Below are positions 16,967 to 26,403 of a DNA stretch of 56,360 bases, one piece after another. Under the pieces are notes generated by a model. That model did not search any database. It had not been told where the DNA came from and saw only the letters and a program-made list of their open reading frames with translations. A program made the translations under genes and the position numbers. This DNA is from Bradyrhizobium sp. (GTDB taxonomy: Bacteria; Pseudomonadota; Alphaproteobacteria; Rhizobiales; Xanthobacteraceae): contig NZ_SSMW01000008.1 of assembly GCF_004799405.1 (NCBI RefSeq), positions 1-56,360 on the forward strand, written 5' to 3'. How positions within the stretch are numbered: the stretch's first letter is position 1; each line of letters starts with the position of its first letter.

Positions 16967-17359
16967 ATGGACGATCAAAAACGCAGGGATGGCGGCATGG
17001 TCCAGCGCCGCAAGGTGCTTGGCGACGCCTGGGTCGACAAATCCGTCGCCAACCGGAATTCGTTCAACTCGGATTTCCAGGACCTGATCACGCGCTATGC
17101 GTGGGGTGAAATCTGGACCCGGCCGCATTTCGACCAGCGCACGCGGCGCGTGCTGGTGATCGGCACCCTGGTCGCGCTCGGCCAATGGGATGAATTCCGC
17201 CTTCACGTGCGGGCAGCGCTTACGGAAGGCGGTTTTGCGCCTGACGATATCAAGGAAATCCTGCTGCAGCAGGCGATCTATTGCGGCGTGCCCGCCGCCA
17301 ACCACGCCGTCAAGGAGGCGTCCGCCGTCATAGCGGAGTTGGGGCTGCCGAAGGGATAG
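16967..17359 (+). CDS. pcaC: 4-carboxymuconolactone decarboxylase
   Basis: 130 residues from the ATG at 16967, which follows AGGAGG; an upstream ATG in frame has no site and would overlap pcaB. The conserved blocks RRKVLGDAWVDKSVAN, FDQRTRRVLVIGTLVALGQW, LHVRAAL and YCGVPAANHAVKEA match PcaC (carboxymuconolactone decarboxylase / AhpD-like fold). It decarboxylates 4-carboxymuconolactone to beta-ketoadipate enol-lactone. It follows pcaB by 47 bases. Its last 32 bases overlap a convergent gene. Confidence 0.9.
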   Translation: MDDQKRRDGGMVQRRKVLGDAWVDKSVANRNSFNSDFQDLITRYAWGEIWTRPHFDQRTRRVLVIGTLVALGQWDEFRLHVRAALTEGGFAPDDIKEILLQQAIYCGVPAANHAVKEASAVIAELGLPKG

Positions 17360-17858
17360 ATCCGCCCGATGCCGCGCTGCGCTCGATCCGCGGTTGGGCG
17401 GGACGTTCGACCAGCAGCACGATCGCGGTGCCGACCAGCATCAGCAATTCCGTCGCATGCAACCGAAGTGCCGCGGTCTCGCCCACCCGCGATGCCATTA
17501 CCATGCTGGCGAAGCTGATGGTGCTGCCAATGGCAAGCGCCATCGCCAGCGCTTCGTCGCAGCCGCCTGCCTTGCGGATCGCGGCGCGGGTGATGAAAAC
17601 CAGGAAGATCGCAAAAAACGCCACCACGGTGAGCTTGCCCAATGCCAGTAGCCAGGCGAGACGGACCGTGGTCATTGCCCCCGCGTGCAGATAATCGCTG
17701 ACGAACAACGCGACCGCTATATTGGGCCGCTCATAAAAGCCGTGGATCGGCGAAATCATGATTCTGAAGGCGACGATGGTCCAGGTCGGAATGAAATAGG
17801 CCGCCAGCAGCGCGCCGTTGAATGTGCTGATCCGCCAGTTGGTGGAGTTTATGGACAT
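17328..17858 (-). CDS. four-helix membrane protein of unknown function
   Basis: 176 residues from the ATG at 17858 (GGGAAG upstream). There are four hydrophobic segments: NGALLAAYFIPTWTIVAF, TTVRLAWLLALGKLTVVAFFAIFLVF, ALAMALAIGSTISFASMVMAS and LLMLVGTAIVLLV. The C-terminal tail is hydrophilic. No Cys or charged catalytic motif is seen in the helices. No family recognised. It converges on pcaC and overlaps it by 32 bases tail to tail, so neither can have a terminator between them. Confidence 0.65.
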   Translation of the reverse strand: MSINSTNWRISTFNGALLAAYFIPTWTIVAFRIMISPIHGFYERPNIAVALFVSDYLHAGAMTTVRLAWLLALGKLTVVAFFAIFLVFITRAAIRKAGGCDEALAMALAIGSTISFASMVMASRVGETAALRLHATELLMLVGTAIVLLVERPAQPRIERSAASGGSIPSAAPTPL

Positions 17859-18015
17859 GTCGCTTCCCGCTTGTCCGCTACGCATCCCAACGGAGCGGCG
17901 GCTTCGGGGAGCGAGGTAACTCGCTTAAACTGCGGCGGGCAATTTAAACCCTTTGTTTACCTTAATCGCCAGGGGGCAATGTCATCGGGCGTTCGCCGGG
18001 ATGACAGGAACCCGC

Positions 18016-18043
18016 AAAAGAAAAATCCCGCCTTGCGGCGGGA
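18016..18043 (-). terminator. intrinsic terminator of the small NPGQ-repeat gene
   Basis: Minus strand: perfect 7-base stem (18037-18043 with 18026-18032), tetraloop, then TTTTTCTTTT. It lies 31 bases beyond the stop at 18075. Confidence 0.85.
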
Positions 18044-18074
18044 CTTTCCTTGCTCTCGCTTTAGTTAGCTTCGA

Positions 18075-18197
18075 CTAGCGATCGCCCTTCTGGCCGGGAT
18101 TGTGCTGTCCCTGACGGCTCGGATCCTGCTGCTGCTGGCCGGGCTTCTGACCCGGGTTCTGGTTCTGCTGGCCCGGATTCTGGTTCGGGTTGGACAT
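18075..18197 (-). CDS. 40-residue Asn/Pro/Gly/Gln repeat protein
   Basis: A very short gene supported by a GGGAGA binding site five bases before the ATG at 18197 and by a strong terminator. The product is built on imperfect repeats of NQNPGQ (SNPNQNPGQQNQNPGQ, then KPGQQQQDP, then HNPGQKGDR), with no Cys, aromatic residue or signal. It should be fully disordered and very hydrophilic, reminiscent of small Gln/Gly-rich stress proteins. No function is known to me. Confidence 0.6.
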   Translation of the reverse strand: MSNPNQNPGQQNQNPGQKPGQQQQDPSRQGQHNPGQKGDR

Positions 18198-18465
18198 CGC
18201 GATCTCCCTTGTTGCACGTAACGGCGGGATAACCGGAAACCCGGGAATTGGTTTCAAGGGAACTTTCGGTTCCGGGGCGATCATCAAATAGTGAGGCGGC
18301 TGCCGGAACCGGCCTGAAACTAGCCCTGTACAAGCCCTTTAAGCCGCACCTCACGCTGTTGCCGCACCGGGTTCCCGCTGTTAGAAAATGAGACGACGCG
18401 TCGTTCCGGCTGCCGGGGCCATCGCCGCGTAATTTGCCGGAAAATCCTCCAGACAGCGGCAGCGC

Positions 18466-19380
18466 ATGGATTATTTCGCCCAGCAACTGATCAACGGCAT
18501 CGTCCTGGGCTCGATCTATGGCCTGATCGCCATCGGCTACACCATGGTCTATGGCATCGTCGGCATGATCAATTTCGCCCATGGCGATATCTTCATGATC
18601 GGCGGTTTCATCGCGCTGATCTCGTTCCTGATCCTGGTCTCGATCGGGCTGACCGTGGTTCCCGTGATCCTGCTGATCGTGCTTCTGGTGTCGATGGCGA
18701 TCACAGCACTTTATGGCTGGACGGTGGAGCGCATCGCCTACCGGCCGTTGCGGCATTCGTTCCGCCTAGCCCCGATGCTGTCGGCCATCGGCATGTCGTT
18801 CGTGCTGTCGAATTATTCGCAAGTGGCGCAGGGCGCGCGGGTCAAGCCGGTGCCGCCGATCATCACCGGCGGCTACACGCTCTTGGAACAGAACGGTTTC
18901 GTGGTCCGGCTGTCCAACGTGCAGATCATCGTCGTCGTCACCACCATCGTGCTGCTCGCGATCTTCACCTGGCTGGTGGCGCGAACCCGGCTCGGCCGCG
19001 ACATGCGCGCCTGCGAACAGGATCAGACCATGGCGGCCCTGCTCGGGGTCGACGTCGACCGCACCATCTCCATGACCTTCGTGATCGGCGCCGCCCTCGC
19101 CGCGGTCGCCGGCATGATGTACCTGCTGTATTACGGGCTGGTGGATTTCTACATGGGCTTTGTCGCGGGCATCAAGGCATTCACCGCGGCGGTGCTCGGC
19201 GGCATCGGCTCATTGCCCGGCGCGATGCTGGGTGGGCTTGCGATCGGGCTGATCGAGACGCTGTGGTCGGCGTATTTCTCCGTCGAGTACAAGGACGTCG
19301 CGGCGTTCTCGATCCTGATCATCGTGCTGATTTTCCTGCCCACGGGTCTGTTGGGCCGGCCCGAAGTTGAAAAAGTTTGA
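18466..19380 (+). CDS. livH: branched-chain amino acid ABC permease LivH
   Basis: 304 residues with eight or so hydrophobic helices. The opening INGIVLGSIYGLIAIGYTMVYGIVGMINFAHGD is the family hallmark. The cytoplasmic EAA-like loop is RDMRACEQDQTMAALLGVDVDRTI, and GGIGSLPGAMLGGLAIG is also conserved. It forms the inner-membrane channel with LivM for branched-chain amino acids or related amides. It starts the operon livH-M-G-F and touches livM (TGATG). Confidence 0.9.
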   Translation: MDYFAQQLINGIVLGSIYGLIAIGYTMVYGIVGMINFAHGDIFMIGGFIALISFLILVSIGLTVVPVILLIVLLVSMAITALYGWTVERIAYRPLRHSFRLAPMLSAIGMSFVLSNYSQVAQGARVKPVPPIITGGYTLLEQNGFVVRLSNVQIIVVVTTIVLLAIFTWLVARTRLGRDMRACEQDQTMAALLGVDVDRTISMTFVIGAALAAVAGMMYLLYYGLVDFYMGFVAGIKAFTAAVLGGIGSLPGAMLGGLAIGLIETLWSAYFSVEYKDVAAFSILIIVLIFLPTGLLGRPEVEKV

Positions 19381-20717
19381 TGGGCGACGGCGTGACAACA
19401 GCTGCGCCCGCGCTGACGCAAATCCCGCGCGCGCCCGGCATCGCCTTCATCCTCAAGAAGGCCCTGATCAGCGCGCTCGTCGCACTGGTGCTGTTTTCGC
19501 TGATGATCGGCATCCGCACCGAAGCCGGGCCCACCGGGCAGTTGATCTACTGGACGAGATTCGGCGACCTCGCCGCCATGGTTGCCGCCGTGTTCGGCGG
19601 CAGCATCATCGTCGAATTGCTGCGGCAGTGGTGGGGACCGGTCGGCACCATCAGGATCATTCCGCCGCGGTTGCAAAGCACGCTCGCGGTCGCGCGCCGC
19701 GGCATCGCACCCGTGCTGCTGATCTTCACGTTCCTGGTGCCGGTGATTTTCTACGACCAGCGCTACATCCTCGATCTCGGCATCCTGGTGCTGACCTATG
19801 TGATGCTGGGATGGGGGTTGAACGTGGTGGTTGGCCTCGCCGGACTGCTCGACCTCGGCTATGTCGCGTTCTATGCGGTCGGCGCCTATTCCTACGCGCT
19901 GCTGGCGACCAATTTCGGGCTGTCGTTCTGGGTCTGCCTGCCGCTGGCCGGCATTCTCGCCGCGTTCTGGGGCATGATGCTCGGTTTTCCGGTGCTGCGG
20001 CTGCGCGGCGACTATCTCGCCATCGTGACGCTGGCGTTCGGCGAGATCATCCGCCTTGTCATCATCAACTGGCAAAGCCTGACCGGCGGCCCCAATGGCG
20101 TTTCCGGGATTCCGCGCCCGACATTTTTCGGCATCCCGCTGGTCCCCGGCCCCGACGGCCTTGCCGCAAAACTCGGCATCGAGTTCTCGCCGACCCACCG
20201 CATCGTGTTTCTGTTTTACCTGATCCTGGGGCTTGCCTTGCTCACCAACTGGGTGACGATCCGGCTGCGGCGACTGCCGATCGGCCGCGCCTGGGAAGCG
20301 TTGCGCGAGGACGAAGTCGCCTGCCGCGCGCTCGGCATCAATATCACCACGACCAAGCTGACGGCGTTCGCCACCGGCGCCATGTTCGGCGGCTTCGCCG
20401 GCGCGTTCTTCGCCACCCGGCAAGGCTTCATCAGCCCGGAATCCTTCACCTTCCAGGAATCGGCGCTGGTGCTGGCGATTGTCGTGCTCGGCGGCATGGG
20501 TTCGCAACTCGGCGTCGCCCTCGCCGCGCTGACCATGATCGGCGGCTTCGAGCTGTTTCGCGGTCTCGAGCAATATCGCATGCTGGTATTCGGCGTGGCG
20601 ATGGTGCTGTTAATGATCTGGCGGCCGCGCGGATTGATCGGCCATCGTGCGCCGACCGTCTTCCTCAGGCATAGCCAGGCGATCTCGTCCGATCTCGTCA
20701 AGGAGGGGCACGGATGA
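19380..20717 (+). CDS. livM: branched-chain amino acid ABC permease LivM
   Basis: 445 residues from the ATG at 19380, sharing one base with the livH stop. An N-terminal extension of about 125 residues with extra hydrophobic segments precedes the conserved core (YILDLGILVLTYVMLGWGLNVVVGLAGLLDLGYVAF). The EAA-like loop is WEALREDEVACRALGI, and GGMGSQLGVALAAL is also present. It is longer than Escherichia coli LivM in the N-terminal part, as in other Bradyrhizobium proteins. It pairs with LivH; the downstream livG overlaps by four bases. Confidence 0.9.
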   Translation: MGDGVTTAAPALTQIPRAPGIAFILKKALISALVALVLFSLMIGIRTEAGPTGQLIYWTRFGDLAAMVAAVFGGSIIVELLRQWWGPVGTIRIIPPRLQSTLAVARRGIAPVLLIFTFLVPVIFYDQRYILDLGILVLTYVMLGWGLNVVVGLAGLLDLGYVAFYAVGAYSYALLATNFGLSFWVCLPLAGILAAFWGMMLGFPVLRLRGDYLAIVTLAFGEIIRLVIINWQSLTGGPNGVSGIPRPTFFGIPLVPGPDGLAAKLGIEFSPTHRIVFLFYLILGLALLTNWVTIRLRRLPIGRAWEALREDEVACRALGINITTTKLTAFATGAMFGGFAGAFFATRQGFISPESFTFQESALVLAIVVLGGMGSQLGVALAALTMIGGFELFRGLEQYRMLVFGVAMVLLMIWRPRGLIGHRAPTVFLRHSQAISSDLVKEGHG

Positions 20718-21543
20718 GCGGCGATTCCATCCTCACCGTCGATCGCCTGTCGATGCGCTTTGGCGGCATCGTCGCCGTCAACGACCTGTCGTTTGGCGCC
20801 GAGCGGCGCAAGATCACCGCGTTGATCGGACCGAACGGCGCCGGCAAGACCACCGTTTTCAACTGCATCACCGGCTTCTACAAGCCGACCTCGGGCATGA
20901 TGCGGCTGATCCATGACGACGGCCGCGCCTTCCAGCTCGAGCGGCTGAACGATTTCCGGATATCCAAGCTGGCGAAGGTCGCGCGCACCTTCCAGAACAT
21001 CCGGCTGTTTCCCGGCATGACCGCGCTCGAGAACCTGATGGTCGCGCAGCACAATGCCTTGATGCTCGCCTCGGGACTGACGTTTCTGGGATTGATCGGC
21101 GCGCCGTCGTGGCGCGCCGCGGAGAAACGCGCGATCGACCTCGCGCAACTCTGGCTCGACCGCATCGGACTGCTCGACCGCGCCGACGACGCCGCCGGCA
21201 ACCTGCCTTACGGCGATCAGCGTCGGCTCGAAATCGCGCGCGCGATGTGCACCGAGCCCGCGTTGCTGTGCCTGGACGAGCCGGCCGCCGGACTGAACAC
21301 GCGTGAAAGTGCCGCGCTGAGCGAGCTGTTGCTCTCGATCCGCGCCGACCAGGGCACCTCGATCCTGCTGATCGAGCACGACATGTCGGTGGTGATGGAG
21401 ATTTCCGATCATGTCGTGGTGATGGACTACGGCGTCAAGATCGCCGAGGGCACCCCGCAGGACGTCCGCGACGATCCCAGGGTGATCGCGGCCTATCTCG
21501 GCGCCGACGAGGAAGAAGCGATCGCGGTGATGGAGAGCGGAGC

Positions 21544-21547
<4 letters not shown>
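20714..21547 (+). CDS. livG: branched-chain amino acid ABC ATPase LivG
   Basis: 277 residues. Walker A is GPNGAGKTT, the Q-loop is TFQNIRLF, the signature is rendered as NLPYGDQRRLEIARAM (a YGDQ variant of LSGGQ, usual for LivG), Walker B is LLCLDEPAAGLN, and the switch His is in IEHDMSVVM. It powers the LivHM channel from the cytosol. It overlaps the genes on both sides by four bases, so translation is coupled. Confidence 0.9.
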
Positions 21548-22290
<743 letters not shown>

Positions 22291-22419
22291 GTTCTTCGGG
22301 AGCGGATTTGCCCCAAAATTGCCGATGACTTCGCGGTAAAATCAGCCGACAATAGGCGCGATTTTCGATCCCGGCGGTCTGCCGGGCACTTTCCGTAACG
22401 ATCACCGCGAGGACTCCAC

Positions 22420-23538
22420 ATGAAATCATTGAAGCTCATCGGCCTGGCATTGGGCGCATCGTTGGCGCTATCGACGGCAGCGCTGGCACAGGACATCACC
22501 ATCGCCGTGGCGGGCCCGATGACGGGCGGCGAATCCGCATTCGGCCGCCAGATGAAGAATGGCGCCGAACAGGCGGTCGCCGATATCAACGCCGCCGGCG
22601 GCGTGCTCGGCAAAAAACTGGCGCTGGACGTCGAGGACGATGCCTGCGATCCGAAGCAGGCGCGCTCGGTGGCGGAAAAGATCGCCAGCGCCAAGATCCC
22701 GTTCGTCGCCGGGCATTATTGTTCGTCGTCGTCGATCCCGGCGTCGGAAGCCTATGCCGAAGGCAACGTCCTGCAGATCACGCCGGCCTCGACCAATCCG
22801 CTGTTCACCGAACGCAACCTGTGGAACGTGGCGCGCGTGTGCGGCCGCGACGACCAGCAGGGGCTGGTTTCGGCCGAGTACATCATCAAGAATTACAAAG
22901 GCAAAAACGTCGCCATCCTCGACGACAAGACCACCTACGGCAAGGGTCTCGCCGACGAGACCAAGAAGGCGCTCAACAAGGCCGGCTTTACCGAAAAGAT
23001 GCACGAATCCTACAACAAGGGCGACAAGGACTTTAACGCCATCGTGTCGCGTTTGAAGCGCGAAAACATCGATCTGGTTTTTGTCGGCGGCTACCATCAG
23101 GAAGCAGGCTTGATCCTGCGCCAGATGCGTGACCAGGGCATGAAAACCGTGCTGATGGCCGGCGACGCATTGGCCGACAAGGAGTTCGCCTCGATCACCG
23201 GACCTGCCGGCGAGGGCACGCTGTTCACCTTCGGTCCCGATCCGCGCAACAAGCCGACCGCCAAGGCCATCGTCGAGAAGTTCAAGGCCAAGAATATCGA
23301 TCCCGAAGGCTACACGCTTTACACCTATGCCGCGATGCAGGTGTGGTCACAGGCGGCGACAAAAGCCGGCACCACCGATCCGAAGAAAGTCATGGACACC
23401 ATCAAGGCCGGCTCCTGGGATACCGTGATCGGCAAGATGGAATTCGACGCCAAGGGCGATATCAAACTGATCGACTACGTCGTCTACAGGTGGGACGCCA
23501 ACGGCGGCTACACCGAGATCAACCCGAAGGGCTCGTAG
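22420..23538 (+). CDS. periplasmic branched-chain amino acid (or amide) binding protein
   Basis: 372 residues. The signal peptide is MKSLKLIGLALGASLALSTAALA, cleaved before QDITIAVAGPMTGGESAFG. The mature protein has the type I periplasmic fold: NGAEQAVADINAAGGVLGKKL, ARSVAEKIASAKIPFVAGHYCSS in two pieces, and the Leu/Ile/Val-binding serine/threonine region ITPASTNP. Family LivK/LivJ. It captures the ligand and delivers it to LivHMGF encoded directly upstream. Specificity cannot be fixed from sequence; many alphaproteobacterial members take amides or aromatic acids. Confidence 0.88.
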   Translation: MKSLKLIGLALGASLALSTAALAQDITIAVAGPMTGGESAFGRQMKNGAEQAVADINAAGGVLGKKLALDVEDDACDPKQARSVAEKIASAKIPFVAGHYCSSSSIPASEAYAEGNVLQITPASTNPLFTERNLWNVARVCGRDDQQGLVSAEYIIKNYKGKNVAILDDKTTYGKGLADETKKALNKAGFTEKMHESYNKGDKDFNAIVSRLKRENIDLVFVGGYHQEAGLILRQMRDQGMKTVLMAGDALADKEFASITGPAGEGTLFTFGPDPRNKPTAKAIVEKFKAKNIDPEGYTLYTYAAMQVWSQAATKAGTTDPKKVMDTIKAGSWDTVIGKMEFDAKGDIKLIDYVVYRWDANGGYTEINPKGS

Positions 23539-23563
23539 GACGGCGCAGCGGCGATTTCTCGAT

Positions 23564-23585
23564 CTCTCCCCGTTCGCGGGGAGAG
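23564..23585. repeat. perfect 9-base-stem hairpin with TTCG loop
   Basis: Arms 23564-23572 and 23577-23585 are exact reverse complements around TTCG. It is located 26 bases after the binding-protein stop and before the P1-peptidase start. There is no T-run, so it is more likely an mRNA-stabilising or REP-type stem than a full terminator. It probably sets the relative expression of the two genes. Confidence 0.8.
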
Positions 23586-23602
23586 GTCGAAGAAAGAGCA
23601 AC

Positions 23603-24598
23603 TTGAACAACCTCCTCACCGATATATCGGGCGTTCGCGTTGGGCATGCCGATGACGCAAAACTCGCGTCCGGCGTCACCGCAATCATTTTCGACAGACC
23701 GACTGTGGCGGCGATCGATGTCCGCGGCGGCGGTCCGGGTACGCGCGAAGGTTCCTTGCTCGACCTCGCCAACACCGTGGAGCGGATCGACGCCCTCGCG
23801 CTGTCCGGCGGCTCGGCATTCGGGCTCGATACCGCAGGCGGGGTGCAGGCCTGGCTCGCCGAACAGGGCCGCGGCTTTGTGGTGCGCGACGCCGTCATTC
23901 CGATCGTGCCGGGCGCGATCCTGTTCGATCTTCTGAACGGCGGCGACAAGGCTTGGGGGCGTTTTTCGCCCTACCGTGATCTCGGCTATGCGGCGGCGGC
24001 CGCCACCGGCACCGATTTCGCGCTCGGCAGCACCGGCGCCGGGCTCGGCGCCACCACCGCGAACTTCAAGGGCGGGATCGGCTCGGCATCGGCGGCGACA
24101 CCAGGCGGCGTCAGGGTCGCGGCGCTGGTCGTCGTCAATGCCGTAGGCTCCGTCACGGTCGGCGACGGGCCCTGGTTCTGGGCGGCACCATTCGAGATCG
24201 GCGGCGAATATGGCGGACGCGGATTGCCTGTCGCGTTCACGCCGCAGATGCTGACCATGCGTATCAAGGGCGGCGCGGCGGCAACCGCCGTGGAGAACAC
24301 CACGCTGGCGGTGGTCGTGACCGACGCGCTACTGACCAAGGCCCAGGCCAAGCGGCTGGCGATGATCGCGCAGACCGGGTTTGCCCGCGCGATCTATCCG
24401 GTGCATGCGCCACTCGATGGCGATGTGGTGTTCGCCGCGGCTACCGGCGAAAAGCCCGTCGATCCGCTGGCCGGCCTCACCGAACTGGGAATGGCCGCGG
24501 CCAATGTCACCGCCCGTGCCATCGCCCGCGGCGTCTACGCGGCGACCGCATTGCCGTTCCCCGGCGCGCTGCCGGCGTGGAGGGACCGGTTCGGATAG
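23603..24598 (+). CDS. P1-family N-terminal-nucleophile hydrolase (DmpA/NylC-like)
   Basis: 331 residues starting at a TTG with AAAGAG upstream. N-terminal signature: LTDISGVRVGHADD, then GGGPGTREG and LSGGSAFGLD. Near residue 237 is ENTTLAVVVTDALLTK. In NylC-type enzymes the chain cuts itself between Asn and Thr here and the new N-terminal Thr is the nucleophile, so the precursor should split into alpha and beta chains. The family includes D-aminopeptidase/esterase DmpA, beta-peptidyl aminopeptidases and nylon-oligomer hydrolase. It lies 64 bases downstream of the binding-protein gene, which hints that its product or substrate is what the transporter handles. Confidence 0.82.
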   Translation: MNNLLTDISGVRVGHADDAKLASGVTAIIFDRPTVAAIDVRGGGPGTREGSLLDLANTVERIDALALSGGSAFGLDTAGGVQAWLAEQGRGFVVRDAVIPIVPGAILFDLLNGGDKAWGRFSPYRDLGYAAAAATGTDFALGSTGAGLGATTANFKGGIGSASAATPGGVRVAALVVVNAVGSVTVGDGPWFWAAPFEIGGEYGGRGLPVAFTPQMLTMRIKGGAAATAVENTTLAVVVTDALLTKAQAKRLAMIAQTGFARAIYPVHAPLDGDVVFAAATGEKPVDPLAGLTELGMAAANVTARAIARGVYAATALPFPGALPAWRDRFG

Positions 24599-24665
24599 CA
24601 CCCAACTCTTATGCGGCGCATTCTTCGATCGTGATATTCGCAAGCGTTTAGGTCGAAAAACCGTC

Positions 24666-25442
24666 TCAGGCGGTGAACGAAAACGACGGGGTGGTAACCG
24701 AGAATGAAACCGCCTGCGCCTCGCGCTGAATCATTTGCTCGAGAAGGTTGTAGGACGACATCGCGGTGCTGGTGACCGTGGTCGCCGCGGGCAGCGTCAT
24801 CGTCACCTCCGAGCCGTCAGCAAACGTCAACGAGGTCGTGGTCGAGCCGTTGCTGTTGGTGACCGAGGTGGCGGATGCGCCGGTCAACGCCTGCAGCAAC
24901 GGATCGGAGCTTGGTCCGCCGGTCGTGCTCTGGCCGCCGCCGGTGCTGGCGCCGGAGACCTGATGATGGTGGTCCCCATCAAAACCTTTGCCCTTCAGCC
25001 CCGACCACAATTCGCCAAGGCTGACCGTGCCATCGCCATTGGTGTCGAGCTTGCTGAAGACCTCGTCGGCCTGCGCGAGGTTGGTACCGCCGGCGCCAAG
25101 CGCGTTTTCAAAGTCCGATTTGCTGATCCCGCCGTCGCCGTTGGCGTCGATCTTCGAGAACAGGTCCTGCAGCGCGCCCCACGGGCCGGTCGGCGCGGAT
25201 GCCGATGTCGACCACTGGCCTTGCGCCGCCAGCAGCTCGCTCATGGTCGCCGGCGCCAGTTGCGAGAGCCCACCCGAAGCCGGCACAACGATTGACGCGA
25301 CCGGAGCGTTGCTGGAGAGATCGAACGGGTTTGTTGCGGGCTCGCCAAAGCCTCCGGCCGGTTGCCCGGACGACGAACTCGACGAGGTCAGCGATTTGAT
25401 GGCGTCCAGCGCGGAGGACACGGTGCCCAGTGCAAACATCAT
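24666..25442 (-). CDS. EF-hand calcium-binding protein without signal peptide
   Basis: 258 residues from the ATG at 25442 (GGAG upstream). The start MMFALGTVSSALDAIKSLTSS is not a cleavable signal; upstream in-frame starts lack ribosome sites. Two canonical EF-hand loops lie about residues 117-160: DANGDGGISKSD and DTNGDGTVSLGE, each followed by a helix. A Ser/Thr/Gly-rich and His-containing linker (DGDHHHQ) and a C-terminal region rich in Thr/Ser follow. Proteins of this type, with a conserved ALGTVSSALDAL-like start, occur in rhizobia and resemble the Xanthomonas type III effector XopAW in the EF-hand part. Export route and partner are unknown. Confidence 0.72.
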   Translation of the reverse strand: MMFALGTVSSALDAIKSLTSSSSSSGQPAGGFGEPATNPFDLSSNAPVASIVVPASGGLSQLAPATMSELLAAQGQWSTSASAPTGPWGALQDLFSKIDANGDGGISKSDFENALGAGGTNLAQADEVFSKLDTNGDGTVSLGELWSGLKGKGFDGDHHHQVSGASTGGGQSTTGGPSSDPLLQALTGASATSVTNSNGSTTTSLTFADGSEVTMTLPAATTVTSTAMSSYNLLEQMIQREAQAVSFSVTTPSFSFTA

Positions 25443-25701
25443 GGCGAGAACTCCGACCAATGCCGCACAGCGCGGCCCTTGCTTCCCACGCCGAGCGATC
25501 AGCAAACGCCGTGCCATGATGAAAAAATCAATAAAATGAGGGCTTTTCGCTGGTCGAACGGCCCGGCCTCCCCGGCAATTGATGCCGTTGCGGCAGATTT
25601 TTCCGCCCCCGAAACCTTGCTTTGCCGCGCATTGCCGCCGGGCTTGGCGCATGTTACGCGAAGCCGTCCGGCACGCCTCGAATTGCCTCGGGAAAGCCTG
25701 T

Positions 25702-26403
25702 ATGTCTCAACAATTTGCGCCACGCCCCCTCGTCATCGCGCCCTCGATCCTGGCATCGGATTTCGCCAGGCTTGGCGAAGAGGTGCGCGCCGTCGATGCA
25801 GCCGGCGCCGACTGGATTCACCTGGACGTGATGGACGGGCACTTCGTTCCCAACATTTCCTTCGGCCCCGATGTCATCAAGGCGATGCGTCCGCACAGCA
25901 AGAAAATCTTCGATGCCCATCTGATGATAGCGCCCTGCGACGCCTATCTCGAAGCCTTCGCCAAGGCCGGCTGCGATCACATCACGGTGCATGCCGAAGC
26001 CGGTCCGCATTTGCATCGCTCGCTGCAGGCGATCCGCGCGCTCGGCAAGAAGGCCGGCGTCTCGCTCAATCCGGGCACGCCGATCAGCGCCATCGAATAT
26101 GTGATCGACATGATCGACCTGGTGCTGGTGATGTCGGTCAACCCCGGCTTCGGCGGCCAGGCCTTCATCCCATCGGCACTCGGCAAGATCGGCGACCTCA
26201 GGGCGATGACCGCGGGCCGGCCGATCGACATCGAGGTCGACGGCGGCGTCACCCCGGCGGTGTCCGGCCAATTGGCAGCCGCCGGCGCCAACGCCTTCGT
26301 CGCCGGCTCCGCGGTGTTCAAGGGCGGCACCATGGCGTCTTACAAGGCCAATATCTCCGCGATCCGCGGTGCTGCGGCAACGGCGCGCGGAGAAGCGATC
26401 TAG
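25702..26403 (+). CDS. rpe: ribulose-phosphate 3-epimerase
   Basis: 233 residues from the ATG at 25702 (GGGAAAG upstream). Classic TIM-barrel motifs: [57 protein letters not shown] and GSAVFKG. The metal-binding His and Asp residues are all present. It interconverts ribulose-5-phosphate and xylulose-5-phosphate in the pentose phosphate and Calvin pathways. Its last four bases overlap the stop of the convergent kinase gene. Confidence 0.95.
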   Translation: MSQQFAPRPLVIAPSILASDFARLGEEVRAVDAAGADWIHLDVMDGHFVPNISFGPDVIKAMRPHSKKIFDAHLMIAPCDAYLEAFAKAGCDHITVHAEAGPHLHRSLQAIRALGKKAGVSLNPGTPISAIEYVIDMIDLVLVMSVNPGFGGQAFIPSALGKIGDLRAMTAGRPIDIEVDGGVTPAVSGQLAAAGANAFVAGSAVFKGGTMASYKANISAIRGAAATARGEAI

